From positions 160,488-217,943 of the forward strand of contig NZ_LMJF01000014.1 of NCBI RefSeq assembly GCF_001429785.1: a stretch of 57,456 nucleotides of DNA, given 5' to 3'. Position numbers and translations under genes: made by a program. Positions within the stretch are counted from its first letter, which is position 1; every line of letters starts with the position of its first letter. This document shows positions 36,934 to 46,547 of the stretch, in pieces. The DNA is from Lysobacter sp. Root916 (lineage in GTDB: Bacteria > Pseudomonadota > Gammaproteobacteria > Xanthomonadales > Xanthomonadaceae). Below the pieces are notes generated by a model, which did no database searches, was not told where the DNA came from, and was given only the letters and a program-made list of their open reading frames with translations.

Positions 36934-37839
36934 TCAGCCGCGTCTCCGGATCGGAATCCTCGCCACCGGCACCTGCACTTCGTCGACGCCGCCGACGCGG
37001 ATCGGCGTGCCCGGCTGCGGGCCCCAGGCGTGGGCATAGACCACTTCCCAGGTCGCCGGCAGACGGCCGTCGGGAGTGCGCAGCGCCTCGTAGGCCTGCG
37101 CCGCGCGCGCGAAACGCGTGCGGCCGGTGAGGCTGCGGCGGCGCTCGCGCATGGCGTTGGTCGCGCCCAGAGTGCGCAGTTCGCGCATCAGGCCGCCCAG
37201 ATCGTCGTGGCTCAGCACGAACTCGTCGCGGTCCAGCACCGGGTCCTTGAAGCCCGCCGCGATCAAGGCATCGCCGAACTGCGCGATCGACGGGAACAGA
37301 CTCACGTGCGGGGTGTTGTCGGCTTCGGCGAAGGCGCCGCGCAGCTCGAACAAGGTGTCGGGGCCGAAGGTCGACACCAACAACAGGCCACCGGGCTTGA
37401 GCACGCGGCGGAAGCCGGCGAACACCGTCGGCAGGTCCTCGACCCACTGCAGGCACAGATTGGAATACAGCACATCGACGCTGGCGTCGCGCAGCGGCAG
37501 CGCGCGCGCATCGGCGCAAATGGCGTCGGGCCGGCGCGCGCCGCCGAGGAAGCGCGGCAGGCCGCCGCCGGCGTTGTGGCGGGTTTCCTGCAGCATCGGC
37601 AGGGCCAGATCCAGCGCGACGACCTGCGCGCGCGGCCAGCGCTTCTGCATCGCGATCGCGGCATGGCCGGGGCCGCAGCCGACATCGACCACCAGCTCGG
37701 GCGTGCGGTCTTCCAGATAGTCCAGGGTTTCCGACAGGCGCGCGCCGACTTCGCGTTGCAGCGCGGCGGCGCCGTCGTAGCCATGCGCGGCGCGGGAGAA
37801 GGCGCGGCGGACTTGGCGGTGGTCGAACAGATCGGTCAT
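36934..37839 (-). CDS. bioC: Malonyl-ACP O-methyltransferase BioC
   Basis: BioC methylates malonyl-ACP to start pimeloyl-ACP synthesis for biotin, using S-adenosylmethionine. The 301-residue class I methyltransferase begins DHRQVRRAFSRAAHGYDGAAALQREV, a BioC-type opening, followed by the SAM loop VVDVGCGPGHA (motif I), the acidic LDLALPML and the later DVLYSNLCLQWVEDL and LKPGGLLLVSTFGPDTLFEL. It is 59 bases downstream of bioH and directly followed by the HEPN gene. The context, within bioB-bioF-bioH, confirms the call. Confidence 0.95.
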   Translation of the reverse strand: MTDLFDHRQVRRAFSRAAHGYDGAAALQREVGARLSETLDYLEDRTPELVVDVGCGPGHAAIAMQKRWPRAQVVALDLALPMLQETRHNAGGGLPRFLGGARRPDAICADARALPLRDASVDVLYSNLCLQWVEDLPTVFAGFRRVLKPGGLLLVSTFGPDTLFELRGAFAEADNTPHVSLFPSIAQFGDALIAAGFKDPVLDRDEFVLSHDDLGGLMRELRTLGATNAMRERRRSLTGRTRFARAAQAYEALRTPDGRLPATWEVVYAHAWGPQPGTPIRVGGVDEVQVPVARIPIRRRG

Positions 37840-37897
37840 CGGTAAGGCGATTTCGGTAGCGCGCGTGCGTCGTGGGCGCGACGTCCGCGCTGGGGGA

Positions 37898-38689
37898 TCA
37901 GGGCGATGCGCCGGCGGCGTTCGCCGGCGGCAAAGATGCGGCGAATTCGTCGACCAGCTGCGCGACCTGTTCGGCCGCGCTCAGGAAGGGTGCGTGGCCG
38001 GCGCGGTCCAGCACCACGCTGCGGCCACCGGGCGCCAGCGCGGCCGCGGCCGGCATCGCGCCCGCCGGTACCAGGCGGTCGCGTCGGCCGGAGATCCACA
38101 GGCTGGGCACGCGCAAGTTCGGCAACTGATCGCGCACGTCGATCGCGTCGAGCAGGCGCAGGCCTTCCTGCAGGGCGTGCTCGGCCGGCTCGCCGCGCTC
38201 GAAGGCCTGGCTGCGCAGCTTGCGCAACTCGTCCTGGGCGCTGGCCGAGCCCAAGGCCTCCAGGGCCAGAAAGCCCTCGAGCGTGCCGCGGAAATCGCGC
38301 TTGAGCGCATCGCCGAAATCGCGGAACAGGTTCGGCGACACGCCGTGCGGCCAATCGGCGCCGGTCACGAAGCGCGGCGAGGACGCGATCATCACCAGGC
38401 CGCGCACCTGCTGCGGATGGTCGAGCGCGGCGCGCAGCGCGAACTGCCCGCCCAGCGACCAGCCCAGCCAGACCGCATCGGGAATGCGCGCGACCAGTTC
38501 GGCGGCCAGCGACGCGGGCTCCAGCGCGGTACGGTCATCGCGCGCGTGGCCGTGCCCGGGTAGGTCGATCAGGTGCAGGGTGTGGTCGTCGGCCAGGCGC
38601 TCGACCAGCGGCGCGAACAGGCCGCCGTGCATGGCCCAGCCGTGGATCAGCGCCAGCGAAGGTCCGCTGCCGAGGGTCTGCACGTACAT
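37898..38689 (-). CDS. bioH: Pimeloyl-ACP methyl ester carboxylesterase BioH
   Basis: BioH removes the methyl group from pimeloyl-ACP methyl ester, ending the BioC-primed elongation. The 263-residue alpha/beta hydrolase has LIHGWAMHGGLFAPLV near the start, the nucleophile elbow GWSLGGQ (Ser in W-S-L), the catalytic Asp in the ISGRRDRLVP segment and the His in AGHAPFLS. These fit E. coli-type BioH. It lies nine bases after the ACT-domain gene. The ATG at 38689 starts at the conserved first strand (YVQTLGSGPSLALIHGW). Confidence 0.95.
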   Translation of the reverse strand: MYVQTLGSGPSLALIHGWAMHGGLFAPLVERLADDHTLHLIDLPGHGHARDDRTALEPASLAAELVARIPDAVWLGWSLGGQFALRAALDHPQQVRGLVMIASSPRFVTGADWPHGVSPNLFRDFGDALKRDFRGTLEGFLALEALGSASAQDELRKLRSQAFERGEPAEHALQEGLRLLDAIDVRDQLPNLRVPSLWISGRRDRLVPAGAMPAAAALAPGGRSVVLDRAGHAPFLSAAEQVAQLVDEFAASLPPANAAGASP

Positions 38690-38698
38690 GCGCGGCCC

Positions 38699-39133
38699 TC
38701 AGTGCGCGTCGGCCGGTCGCCGCAGCGCGGCCAGCGCCGCGGCCGCGTCGGCGGCACGTTCGGCCGGCACCAGCAGATGATCGTGATGGAGGCCGGCGAG
38801 TACGTTGCAGGCGATGCCGCGTTCGCTCAGTGCGGCCGACACCGCGGCGGTCAGTCCGACCGCGTCCAACGCCGAATGCACGCTCAGGCTCAGCCAGGCG
38901 GCGACGAAGTCGTAGCCCAGCCCGCGCGCGTCGGCATCGGCGCGCGCGAGCACATAGCTCGCGCCCTCGTCCTCGCGCACGCTGGCGTGAGCGAGCGCGG
39001 CCAGTTCGGGATCGTGCCGCGCGCTGGCGACGTAAACGTATTCGCCCGCGCGCCGATACACGTCCAGGCTGGCCAGCATCGGCGCGAGGTCGCGTTCGGC
39101 GACCGGGCGCGCGGCGACGGGCGCCGCGGTCAT
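38699..39133 (-). CDS. ACT-domain protein in the biotin operon
   Basis: This 144-residue protein resembles ACT_7 (PF13840-type) proteins, a family that includes stand-alone amino-acid-sensing ACT domains. The C-terminal half contains [43 protein letters not shown], a typical ACT strand-helix-strand with His-rich edge. The N-terminal segment ([21 protein letters not shown]) is part of the same family. Its ATG overlaps the bioF stop (ATGA). A role in regulating biotin synthesis is possible but not shown. Confidence 0.8.
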   Translation of the reverse strand: MTAAPVAARPVAERDLAPMLASLDVYRRAGEYVYVASARHDPELAALAHASVREDEGASYVLARADADARGLGYDFVAAWLSLSVHSALDAVGLTAAVSAALSERGIACNVLAGLHHDHLLVPAERAADAAAALAALRRPADAH

Positions 39134-40362
39134 GGTGCGGGGGTGGCGCGCAGCTCGGCTGCGGCGACGACCGGGGCGCGGCCCAGGCCGGCGCGCTCGG
39201 CGGCGCGCGCGAAGGCTTCGATCAGGCCGTCGACGTCGGCCGGCGTGTGCAGCGCCGACAGCGTCACCCGCAAGCGGGCGCGGCCTTCGGCCACGGTCGG
39301 CGGCCGGATCGCCGCGACCCAGTAGCCGCTTTCTTCCAGCGAACGCGCCATCGCGATCGCGCGCGCGTCGTCGCCGCAGATCACCGGTTGGATCGGCGTG
39401 CTCGAGGGCTGCAGTTCCAGGCCCAGCTTGCGCGCGCCGTCGCGGAAGCGCTGGGTCAGCTCGACCAGCTTGTCGCGCCGCCAATGTTCGTTGCGCGCCA
39501 GCTTGACCGCGGCCAGCGTGGCCGCGGCCTGGGCCGGCGGCAGCGCGGTGGTGTAGATGTGACTGCGCGCGGTTTCGGCCAGGTGGCCGATCAGGTCGGC
39601 GTCGCCGTGCAGCGCGGCGCCGTAGCTGCCCAGGGCTTTGCCGAAGGTGGCCAACTGCAGCGGCACTTCGCGCACCGACAGCTTCACCGACGCGACCGAG
39701 CCGCGGCCCTCGGGGCCGATCACGCCCACACCGTGGGCATCGTCGACGTATAGCAGGGCCTTCTGCGCGCGCGCGATCAAGGCCAGGTCGCGCAGCGGCG
39801 CGACGTCGCCGTCCATGCTGAAGACGCCATCGCTGGCCAGCATGGCCATGCCCTCGGGCACGCTGCGCAGCTGGCGGATCGCGCCTTCGGCGTCGGCGTG
39901 CGGATAGCGGCGCAGGCGGCAGTTGGCCAGGCGCGCGGCGTCGATCAGGCTGGCGTGGTTGAGCCGGTCCTGCACGCAGACGTCGTCTTCGCCGAGCAGC
40001 CCCTGCACCGCGGCCAGGTTGGCCATGAAACCGCTGCCGAACAGCAACGCGCGCGGCGAGCCCAGCCAGTCGGCGATCTCGCGCTCCAACGCTTCGTGGA
40101 TGGCGTGGTGGCCGCAGACCAGATGCGAGGCGACGCCGCCGGCGCCCTCGCGCGAGGCCGCGTCCTGCAGTGCGCCGACCACGCCGAAATGCTGCGACAG
40201 GCCGAGGTAGTCGTTACCGCAGAAGTTGAGCAGCTTGCGGCCGTCGACTTCGCAGCGCGCGCCGTCGCGGTGGGTGACCGTGCGCATGACGCGGGTGCGC
40301 GAGGTCGCCTCGCGCTGTTCGCGCGCGGCGGCGATGCGTTCGGGCCATTGCGCTCGGTGCAT
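39130..40362 (-). CDS. bioF: 8-amino-7-oxononanoate synthase
   Basis: BioF joins pimeloyl-ACP (or CoA) with alanine to make 8-amino-7-oxononanoate, a PLP reaction. The 410-residue protein shows [41 protein letters not shown], the aspartate in [17 protein letters not shown], and the PLP lysine in [13 protein letters not shown]. The family C-terminal region follows. Some 20 Arg/Ala-rich residues at the end are an extra tail. Only five bases separate it from bioB. Confidence 0.97.
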   Translation of the reverse strand: MHRAQWPERIAAAREQREATSRTRVMRTVTHRDGARCEVDGRKLLNFCGNDYLGLSQHFGVVGALQDAASREGAGGVASHLVCGHHAIHEALEREIADWLGSPRALLFGSGFMANLAAVQGLLGEDDVCVQDRLNHASLIDAARLANCRLRRYPHADAEGAIRQLRSVPEGMAMLASDGVFSMDGDVAPLRDLALIARAQKALLYVDDAHGVGVIGPEGRGSVASVKLSVREVPLQLATFGKALGSYGAALHGDADLIGHLAETARSHIYTTALPPAQAAATLAAVKLARNEHWRRDKLVELTQRFRDGARKLGLELQPSSTPIQPVICGDDARAIAMARSLEESGYWVAAIRPPTVAEGRARLRVTLSALHTPADVDGLIEAFARAAERAGLGRAPVVAAAELRATPAP

Positions 40363-40367
40363 GGTGG

Positions 40368-41438
40368 TCAGGCTGCGCAGGAGTGGGAGGGCGCCGCGTC
40401 GGTTTCGACGATGTCGGCGTGTACGGTGGCCGATTCTTCCATGATCTGCATCGGCCGCAGGCCCAGGCGCTCGAACAGCGCCATATCGCGCTCGGTGTCC
40501 GGGTTGCCCGTGGTCAATAGCTTCTCACCATAGAAGATCGAATTGGCGCCGGCCAGGAAGCACAGGGCCTGGAGCTCGTCGGACATGCTCTCGCGGCCGG
40601 CCGACAGGCGCACCATCGAGCGCGGCATCAGCAGGCGGGCGACCGCGATGGTGCGTACGAACTCGAACGGGTCCAGCTCGGCGGTGCCGGCCAGGGGGGT
40701 GCCCTCGACCTGGACCAGGCGATTGATCGGCACCGAATCCGGGTGCGCCGGCAGGTTGGCCAGGGTCTGCAGCAGGCCGGCGCGCTGGCTGCGCGACTCG
40801 CCCATGCCGACGATGCCGCCGCAGCAGGTCTTCATGCCCACATCGCGCACGTGCGCCAGCGTGTCCAGGCGGTCCTGGAACTCGCGGGTGTGGATGATCT
40901 CGTTGTAGAACTCCGGCGCGGTGTCCAGGTTGTGGTTGTAGTAGTCCAGGCCGGCCGACTTCAGGGCCTGGGCCTGGTCGCCCGAGAGCATGCCCAGGGT
41001 GGCGCAGGTCTCTAGACCCAGCGCCTTCACCTCGCGGATCATCGCCGCGACCTTCGGGATATCGCGGTCCTTGGGCGAGCGCCAGGCCGCGCCCATGCAG
41101 AAGCGCGAGGCGCCGGCGGCCTTGGCCTGCTTGGCCTTCTCCAGCACCGCCTCGGTGCTCATCAGCTTGGTGGCGTCGACGCCGGTGTGGTAGCGCGCGG
41201 CCTGCGGGCAGTAGCTGCAGTCCTCCGGGCAGCCGCCGGTCTTGACCGACAGCAGGGTGCTGACCTGGACCTCGGTGGCGTCGAAATTCTCGCGGTGGGC
41301 GCTGGCGGCGCGGTGCAGCAGCTCCGGGAACGGCAAATCGAACAGGTCGCGCACTTCGCTGCGCGACCAGTCGTGGCGCAGGGCCCGCGGGGGGGAAACG
41401 GCCGACTCGGCGACGGGGACTTTACTGACGACGGACAT
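40368..41438 (-). CDS. bioB: Biotin synthase
   Basis: BioB is a radical-SAM enzyme that inserts sulfur into dethiobiotin. The 356-residue protein has the [4Fe-4S] motif CPEDCSYC (CxxxCxxC), [31 protein letters not shown] and GGIVGMGES, matching the family. I chose the ATG at 41438 because it begins the sequence closest to the core; longer frames start at 41504 inside the predicted operator. It is the first gene of the operon, and its promoter overlaps a BirA-type box. Confidence 0.97.
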   Translation of the reverse strand: MSVVSKVPVAESAVSPPRALRHDWSRSEVRDLFDLPFPELLHRAASAHRENFDATEVQVSTLLSVKTGGCPEDCSYCPQAARYHTGVDATKLMSTEAVLEKAKQAKAAGASRFCMGAAWRSPKDRDIPKVAAMIREVKALGLETCATLGMLSGDQAQALKSAGLDYYNHNLDTAPEFYNEIIHTREFQDRLDTLAHVRDVGMKTCCGGIVGMGESRSQRAGLLQTLANLPAHPDSVPINRLVQVEGTPLAGTAELDPFEFVRTIAVARLLMPRSMVRLSAGRESMSDELQALCFLAGANSIFYGEKLLTTGNPDTERDMALFERLGLRPMQIMEESATVHADIVETDAAPSHSCAA

Positions 41439-41475
41439 GGAGGTTTTCCGGCAGACGACACGGGGCAGAGGCGGC

Positions 41476-41504
41476 AGTCTGGAAAGCATGGACGACGCTG
41501 TCAA
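41476..41504 (-). promoter_or_regulatory. Candidate bioB-operon promoter
   Basis: On the minus strand, perfect -35 TTGACA (plus coordinates 41499-41504) is followed after exactly 17 bases by CAGACT (41476-41481, three of six matches to TATAAT). The predicted start is about 30 bases upstream of the bioB ATG. The -35 lies inside the BirA-type operator, so a bound repressor would occlude it. Confidence 0.6.
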
Positions 41505-42213
41505 CCAAACCTACCCCGCAACGGTTGACGGCCGCCTGGCCCGGCTCGGGCGCGGGCTGTGGCCGGCGCGCTGCCTGGTCTGCGGCGAGCGCGGCGCGGA
41601 CGGCCGCGATTTGTGCCGGGCCTGCGCGCGCGCCCTGCCCTGGAACCGCTGCGCCTGCCCGCGTTGCGCACTGCCGCTGGCGGTACCCGCGCTTGCCTGC
41701 GGACGCTGCCTGAAACGCCCGCCCGCGCTCGACGCGGTCCGCGCCGCCTTCGTCTACGGCACACCGCTGGACCGCCTGCTGCCGCGGCTGAAGTTCCACG
41801 ACGACCTCGCCGCCGGCCGCCTGCTCGCCGCCCTGATGCTGGACGATCCCCAGCGCCCCGCCCCGGCGGCCCTGATCGCGGTGCCGTTGGCGCGTGCCCG
41901 CCTGCGCGAACGCGGCTACGACCAGGCCCGCGAACTCGCGCGGCCCTTGGCGCGGGCTCTGGGCATGCCGCTGATCGAGGGCGCCCTGCGACGCACGCGC
42001 GACACCCCGCCGCAGTCCAGCCTCGGCGCGCTGGCGCGGCGGCGCAATCTGCGTGGCGCCTTCGCGGCCGGCTTCCGCGGCGCGGCGCCAGCGCGGGTAG
42101 TGTTGATCGACGACGTCATGACCACCGGCGCGACCCTGCTAGCGGCCGCCGGCGCCCTGCGCCGCGCGGGCGTGGCGCGGGTGGAGGCCTGGGTGTGCGC
42201 GCGGGTGCCGTGA
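41488..42213 (+). CDS. comF: ComF-family phosphoribosyltransferase-like protein
   Basis: ComF proteins support natural competence and DNA uptake. The 241-residue protein has a four-cysteine zinc-finger region ([18 protein letters not shown], then CACPRCALP and CGRC), a linker with [11 protein letters not shown]-like residues, and a phosphoribosyltransferase-fold C-terminus with the PRPP loop [14 protein letters not shown]. The ATG at 41488 is the only good start found; its first 15 codons contain the biotin operator. If the true start were further downstream, the operator would be merely upstream of it. It is divergent from bioB. Confidence 0.88.
   Translation: MDDAVNQTYPATVDGRLARLGRGLWPARCLVCGERGADGRDLCRACARALPWNRCACPRCALPLAVPALACGRCLKRPPALDAVRAAFVYGTPLDRLLPRLKFHDDLAAGRLLAALMLDDPQRPAPAALIAVPLARARLRERGYDQARELARPLARALGMPLIEGALRRTRDTPPQSSLGALARRRNLRGAFAAGFRGAAPARVVLIDDVMTTGATLLAAAGALRRAGVARVEAWVCARVP
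41499..41530. promoter_or_regulatory. BirA-type biotin operator
   Basis: TGTCAACC (41499-41506) and GGTTGACG (41523-41530) form an inverted repeat (7 of 8 bases pair) separated by 16 bases, the geometry of proteobacterial BirA boxes (TGTAAACC-N14-16-GGTTTACA, GC-rich variant TGTCAACC/GGTTGACA). It covers the -35 of the bioB promoter and sits within the start of comF. The birA gene is not in the window. Confidence 0.72.
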
Positions 42214-42275
42214 GCATCGTGATGAGGCGTTGCCGCGCGCTGGGCGCGGCGGCGATCGCTGCGCTCGCGCGCGCC

Positions 42276-43709
42276 CTACGGCATCACCGGCGGCTGGTAG
42301 CTCAGGGTCAGCCCCAGCGCCCACAGCAGGCCCAGCACCAGCGGGATATGCACCAGCAGCTGCACGAAGGTGAAGCCGACGATGTCGCGCGCCTTCAGGC
42401 CCAGCACGCCCAGCAGCGGCAGCATCCAGAACGGATTGATCAGGTTGGGCAGCGCTTCGGCCGCGTTGTAGATCTGCACCGCCCAGCCCAGATGCACCTT
42501 CAGGTCGATCGCCGCCTGCATCACGTAAGGGGCCTCGATGATCCACTTGCCGCCGCCGGAGGGTACGAAGAAGCCCAGCACCGCCGAATAGGCGCCCATC
42601 ACCAGGGCGAAGGTGTCGGCGCTGGCGATATGCACGAACACGCTGGACAGATGATGGGCGAGCGTCTCGCCGCCGTGGCCGGGCGCCGAGGTCAGCAGCG
42701 CGGCGATGCCGCCGTACAGCGGGAACTGGATCAGCACGCCGGTGGTGCTGGGCACCGCGCGCGCGACCGCGTCGAGGAAGCTGCGCGGGCGCCAGTGCAA
42801 CAGCAGGCCCAGGGTCAGGAACAGGAAGTTGTAGGTGTTGAGGCTGGCGATCGCGCTCACCGCCGGCTTGCTCGCGAACTCGTAGACCAGCCAGCCCAAG
42901 CCCAGCGCCGACAGCGCGATGGTGATCAGCGGGCTGTACTCCAGCCATTCGCCCGGGCGTGTGCGCGGCGGCAGCGCCGGCGTGGCCTGGCGCTGGTCCG
43001 CACCGAACTCGCTGGCGCGGCGCACCGAGGCGCCGCGCGGTGCGGTCACGTAGCACACCAGCAGCGACACCCCGATCAGCGCGGCGGTGAGCGCGATCGA
43101 CTGCCACAGGAAGATGGTCTGGCTGAAGGGGATCACGCCGGTGATCGCCAGCAGCGCCGGCGGCATGCTGGCCGGGTTGGCCTGCAACTGCGCGGCCGAG
43201 GAGCTCAAGCCCATCGCCCAGACCGCGCCCAGGCCCAGGTAGGCGGCGGCGCCGGCGGCGCGGTAATCCATGTCCAGGTCCTCACGCCGCGCCAGCGCGC
43301 GCACCAGCAGGCCGCCGAACACCAGCGAGAAGCCCCAGCTCAGCAACGAGGTCAGCATGCTCAGCAGGCCGACGTAGCAGATCGCGCCGCGACCGCTACG
43401 CGGGACCCGCGCCAAGGCATCGATCAAGCGCGCCACCGCCGGCGCGGTCGCCACCACGTAACCGCCGATCACCACGAAAGCCATCTGCATGGTGAAGGGG
43501 ATCAGGCTCCAGTAGCCCTCGCCGAACGCGCTGGCGGTGGCCTTGGGCGTGGCGCCGAAGCCCAGCGCGGCTATCGCGACCACGATCACCGCCAGGGCCG
43601 CGAACACATAGGCATCCGGAAACCAACGCTCGGCCCAGGCCGCGCTGCGCAGGGCGAAACGCGCGAGCGCGCCGTCGTTGGCGGGAGCGGACGCGGCGGT
43701 CGGGGTCAT
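42276..43709 (-). CDS. Short-chain fatty acid transporter (AtoE family)
   Basis: This 477-residue membrane protein matches the AtoE-like short-chain fatty acid transporters (TIGR00366-type). Family stretches are FGEGYWSLIPFTMQMAFVVIGGYVVATAP, WGFSLVFGGLLVRALARR, and SVFVHIASADTFALVMGAYSAVLGFFVPSGGGKWIIEAPYV, with about ten membrane segments. It would take up butyrate- or acetoacetate-type acids across the inner membrane. No other ato genes adjoin it. The ATG at 43709 precedes the first hydrophobic stretch. It converges with comF. Confidence 0.92.
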   Translation of the reverse strand: MTPTAASAPANDGALARFALRSAAWAERWFPDAYVFAALAVIVVAIAALGFGATPKATASAFGEGYWSLIPFTMQMAFVVIGGYVVATAPAVARLIDALARVPRSGRGAICYVGLLSMLTSLLSWGFSLVFGGLLVRALARREDLDMDYRAAGAAAYLGLGAVWAMGLSSSAAQLQANPASMPPALLAITGVIPFSQTIFLWQSIALTAALIGVSLLVCYVTAPRGASVRRASEFGADQRQATPALPPRTRPGEWLEYSPLITIALSALGLGWLVYEFASKPAVSAIASLNTYNFLFLTLGLLLHWRPRSFLDAVARAVPSTTGVLIQFPLYGGIAALLTSAPGHGGETLAHHLSSVFVHIASADTFALVMGAYSAVLGFFVPSGGGKWIIEAPYVMQAAIDLKVHLGWAVQIYNAAEALPNLINPFWMLPLLGVLGLKARDIVGFTFVQLLVHIPLVLGLLWALGLTLSYQPPVMP

Positions 43710-43840
43710 GGTCGAGGTTTCCGGCGGCGATGGACACGAAGATTCTGCGCGGCCCTGCGGCGAGCGCCGTTAGCACTTTAGTCGCAGCGAGGGCGCGGTT
43801 TGCGATGGGAGTCCGAAATTGGCTCCTCAGCGATAGAAGA

Positions 43841-44162
43841 CCTCTCCCGCTTGCGAGGTGAGAGGCAGCGCTTGCGAGCTACTGGTTCACGCTGCACCGA
43901 ACGCCCGACCGCTGTGCGCTCGGGCCGAGGTATGGGCCGGTGCGGGCAACACACAAGCCCCTCTCCCGCTTGCGGGGTGAGGCGTGGCGCGAGCCACTGG
44001 CTCGCGCTGGGCCGAACGCCCGACCGCTGTGCGGTCGGGCCGGGGTGTGGGTTGGGGTGAGGGCAGCGAGCGCCGTAGGCGCAAGCCTCTACTGCTGCTG
44101 CTCCAGCAGAGCAGCAACAAAAGCACCCCTCACCCTAGCCCTCTCCCGCAAGCGGGAGAGGG
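43841..44162. repeat. Tandem duplicated repeat block with palindromes
   Basis: The gap 43710-44307 carries no supportable gene. Two diverged copies of a roughly 95-base unit start at 43841 and 43960. Each begins with CCTCTCCCGCTTGCG and runs through GAACGCCCGACCGCTGTGCG. In the second copy GCCCGACCGC/GCGGTCGGGC (44018-44040) forms a perfect hairpin. A related palindrome CCCTCTCCCGC/GCGGGAGAGGG is at 44139-44162. The block resembles the repeats at the window start. Confidence 0.7.
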
Positions 44163-44307
44163 GACCCAGCTTTGTGAGCTCAGCTTGGAGCGAACTCTCG
44201 CCGGACATGGTTCATGGTGAGTTTTTCGAACCATCTGCAGCAGGGCTCTCACGACTCCAAGCCGTGCGTGCGTCCTGCTCCGCACAGGTTGCATCGCACA
44301 CCCACCC

Positions 44308-46533
44308 TCAATACCCACTGCTCTCCGCCGCGAACCGCACCGGTACCGTGATCGTCGCGCTGCCGCCGTTGTTGAGGCTGAGGTTCAAGCTCACCGCGGT
44401 GTCGCCGGTCGCGCCGCCCGAGGCCGGGCAGCTGCCGTTGCTGGCGCTGCAGGTCCAGGGCCCGCTCAGGCTTACGCCGGTGGGCAGGTTGTCGCTGATC
44501 TGGGCAGCGTTGGCCGCGTCCGGGCCGTTGTTGGTCACCGTCAGGGTGTAGCTGGCGGTGCCGCCCGGCGTGTAGGTCGCCGCGCCGTCGCTCTTGACGA
44601 TGCTCAGGTCGGCCTGGCGCAGCGCGTTGGTGATGGTGCAGTTCAGATCGTCGCCGGCGCTGGGCGAGAACTCGGCCCATTGCTGGCGGTTGCCGAGGTT
44701 GTTGCCGCCGCCCGAGGGCAGTGCAGTGGCCGAGCCTGCGGTCGCATTGCTGCAACTCAAGGACACGCGGTACGCGCTGGGCGCCTGATCCGCGCCGGCC
44801 GGCGTGGCCTTGATCGCCTCTTCGAACTGCATGGTGCTGCCGGCGGGCAGGATGGTTACGCCCGTGCTCGCGCTGGTCGGCGCGGCGCCGCCGCTGGTGG
44901 CGGCGCTGGCGGCGAGGATGCCGCCGGAGTAGATCCGCACCGTGGCCTGATCGCTGGCGCCGACGCGCGCCTGCAATTGCTTGCTCAGGTTGACCCAGAC
45001 CGGGGTCGGCGTCGGCCGGCAGGCGCTGGCGTCGAAGTTGGTGTTGCCGATCAGGCCGCGCAGCACCGCGCGCACGCCATTGTGCAGGCCGCTGCCGGCG
45101 GCGCTGGGCACGGCGCAGGCATCGTTGCCGGTGCTGCCGCCGCGATTCACGCGCACCCGCACGCTGATCACATAGGTATCGGTCTGCCCCGCCGTGAGGT
45201 TGCGCCATTGGCCTTGCAACAGCCACGGGCCGCTCCCGCTCAACGCGCTCGCGGCGCCGCCGTTGAAGGTGTAGCTGGCCGAGACGATGCTGGTGTCCGG
45301 GTCCAGGCCGGGCGTGTCGGTGAGGCTGTAGCTGGCCGCGACCAGGCTGGGGTTGTTCACCGTCACCGTGTAGCGCACGTCGGACAGATCGGCGCTGCCC
45401 GCCACCGCCACCGGCGCGTCGGCGTTCTTGTTGACGGCCAGGCTCGCATCGTCGTCGGTGATGGTGTAGCTGCGCGTGTCCTGGGCGGCACCGCCGCAGG
45501 TGGTGATGGAGGTCAGCAGGAACGGCAGCGGCGAGCCGGTGGGCGGCGAGATCCGCAGCGCAATGGTCTCGTTGCCTTCCGGCAGGATGTCGTTGGTGAT
45601 CGCGATCGGCAGCGCGATCAGGCTGCCGGTACCGCCGTCGTAGGTGCCCGCGGGCACGGTGACGTTGAAGGTCGCCGCATTGCCCGGCGTGGTGTAGTCC
45701 ACGCCCAGGGTCGCGGTGCCGCCGGTGACCTGCACCTGCACCGTCAGCCCGCCGGCCGGCACCGTGCCGTTGATGCGCAAGGCCGGCAGATTGCCGCCGG
45801 TGGATTCGGGCGAGGAACTGCTGGGCTGATCGAATTCGATGAAGGGCCGCAGTACCAGCTGGATCGCATCGAGAAAATTGCCGACCGTGAGATCGCCGCC
45901 GGCGGTGCTGATCGACTCGAAGCCCAGGCTGTTGGTGCCGGTGGCGCCGGCGTAGGTGAAGTTGCCGCTGTAGTCGACCCAGCCGTTGCCGCCGGCGACC
46001 GGCGCGTTGGCGGTGCCCTGCGAGACCGTGGGCGTGTCGAAGCTGCCGTTGGCGGTGGTGCCCACGCGGATCACGGTGGAGGACGCGCCGACCTTCATCT
46101 CGGCCACGTCGCGCACGGTGTTGCTGCTGCGGCCGCGGTGGCTGAACACCCAATCGATGCGCTCGCCGTTGATCATGCAAACGTTCTGGTACATGCGCGA
46201 GGTCGCGGCGGCGTTGAGTTCGGCGAACTGTCTGCCTTCGCGCGCGGGCACGCTGCTGAAGTTATTGGCCCACAGCTCCATCAGCCGGCCGCTGGTGCCG
46301 ACCGAGGCCGGCGGCACGCACGTACCGCCGGCGGTGCCGATCGGATGGGTGGTGGTCCAGCCGGGAATCGCGCCTTCCGGGATCAGCGCGTAGCAGGCCG
46401 TGGTGCCGTTGCCGAGCACAGGCGCTTCGAAACCGATATTGATGAAGCTGCGTTGGACCTGCGCGGCGGCAGGCAAGGCGAGGCAGGCGATGGCGAGCGC
46501 GGTCAGGCCGCGAAACAAACGGCGTCGAGTCAT
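44308..46533 (-). CDS. Secreted Calx-beta/DUF11 protein
   Basis: This 741-residue exported protein has a signal peptide (about 1-24, LPAAAQ). An N-terminal lectin/DUF642-like region contains EGRQFAELNAAATSR. A Calx-beta-type domain (about residues 250-345) includes GVDYTTPGNAATFNVTVPAGTYDGG and ITNDILPEGNETI. Further beta-sandwich regions follow, and a C-terminal DUF11-type repeat contains ADLSIVKSDGAATYTPGGTASYTLTVTNNGPD. The protein ends at TVPVRFAAESSGY, where a DUF11 domain would normally continue, so the C-terminus may be truncated. The start has a Tat-like run (TRRRLF) but not a clean twin-arginine motif. Role: probable surface or biofilm-matrix protein. Confidence 0.83.
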   Translation of the reverse strand: MTRRRLFRGLTALAIACLALPAAAQVQRSFINIGFEAPVLGNGTTACYALIPEGAIPGWTTTHPIGTAGGTCVPPASVGTSGRLMELWANNFSSVPAREGRQFAELNAAATSRMYQNVCMINGERIDWVFSHRGRSSNTVRDVAEMKVGASSTVIRVGTTANGSFDTPTVSQGTANAPVAGGNGWVDYSGNFTYAGATGTNSLGFESISTAGGDLTVGNFLDAIQLVLRPFIEFDQPSSSSPESTGGNLPALRINGTVPAGGLTVQVQVTGGTATLGVDYTTPGNAATFNVTVPAGTYDGGTGSLIALPIAITNDILPEGNETIALRISPPTGSPLPFLLTSITTCGGAAQDTRSYTITDDDASLAVNKNADAPVAVAGSADLSDVRYTVTVNNPSLVAASYSLTDTPGLDPDTSIVSASYTFNGGAASALSGSGPWLLQGQWRNLTAGQTDTYVISVRVRVNRGGSTGNDACAVPSAAGSGLHNGVRAVLRGLIGNTNFDASACRPTPTPVWVNLSKQLQARVGASDQATVRIYSGGILAASAATSGGAAPTSASTGVTILPAGSTMQFEEAIKATPAGADQAPSAYRVSLSCSNATAGSATALPSGGGNNLGNRQQWAEFSPSAGDDLNCTITNALRQADLSIVKSDGAATYTPGGTASYTLTVTNNGPDAANAAQISDNLPTGVSLSGPWTCSASNGSCPASGGATGDTAVSLNLSLNNGGSATITVPVRFAAESSGY

Positions 46534-46547
46534 GTATCCCCCTGTTA

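Noticed and set aside
41242-41487. Upstream extension of comF
   Set aside because: This open stretch lies antisense to bioB; the ATG at 41488 is the only start fitting ComF length.
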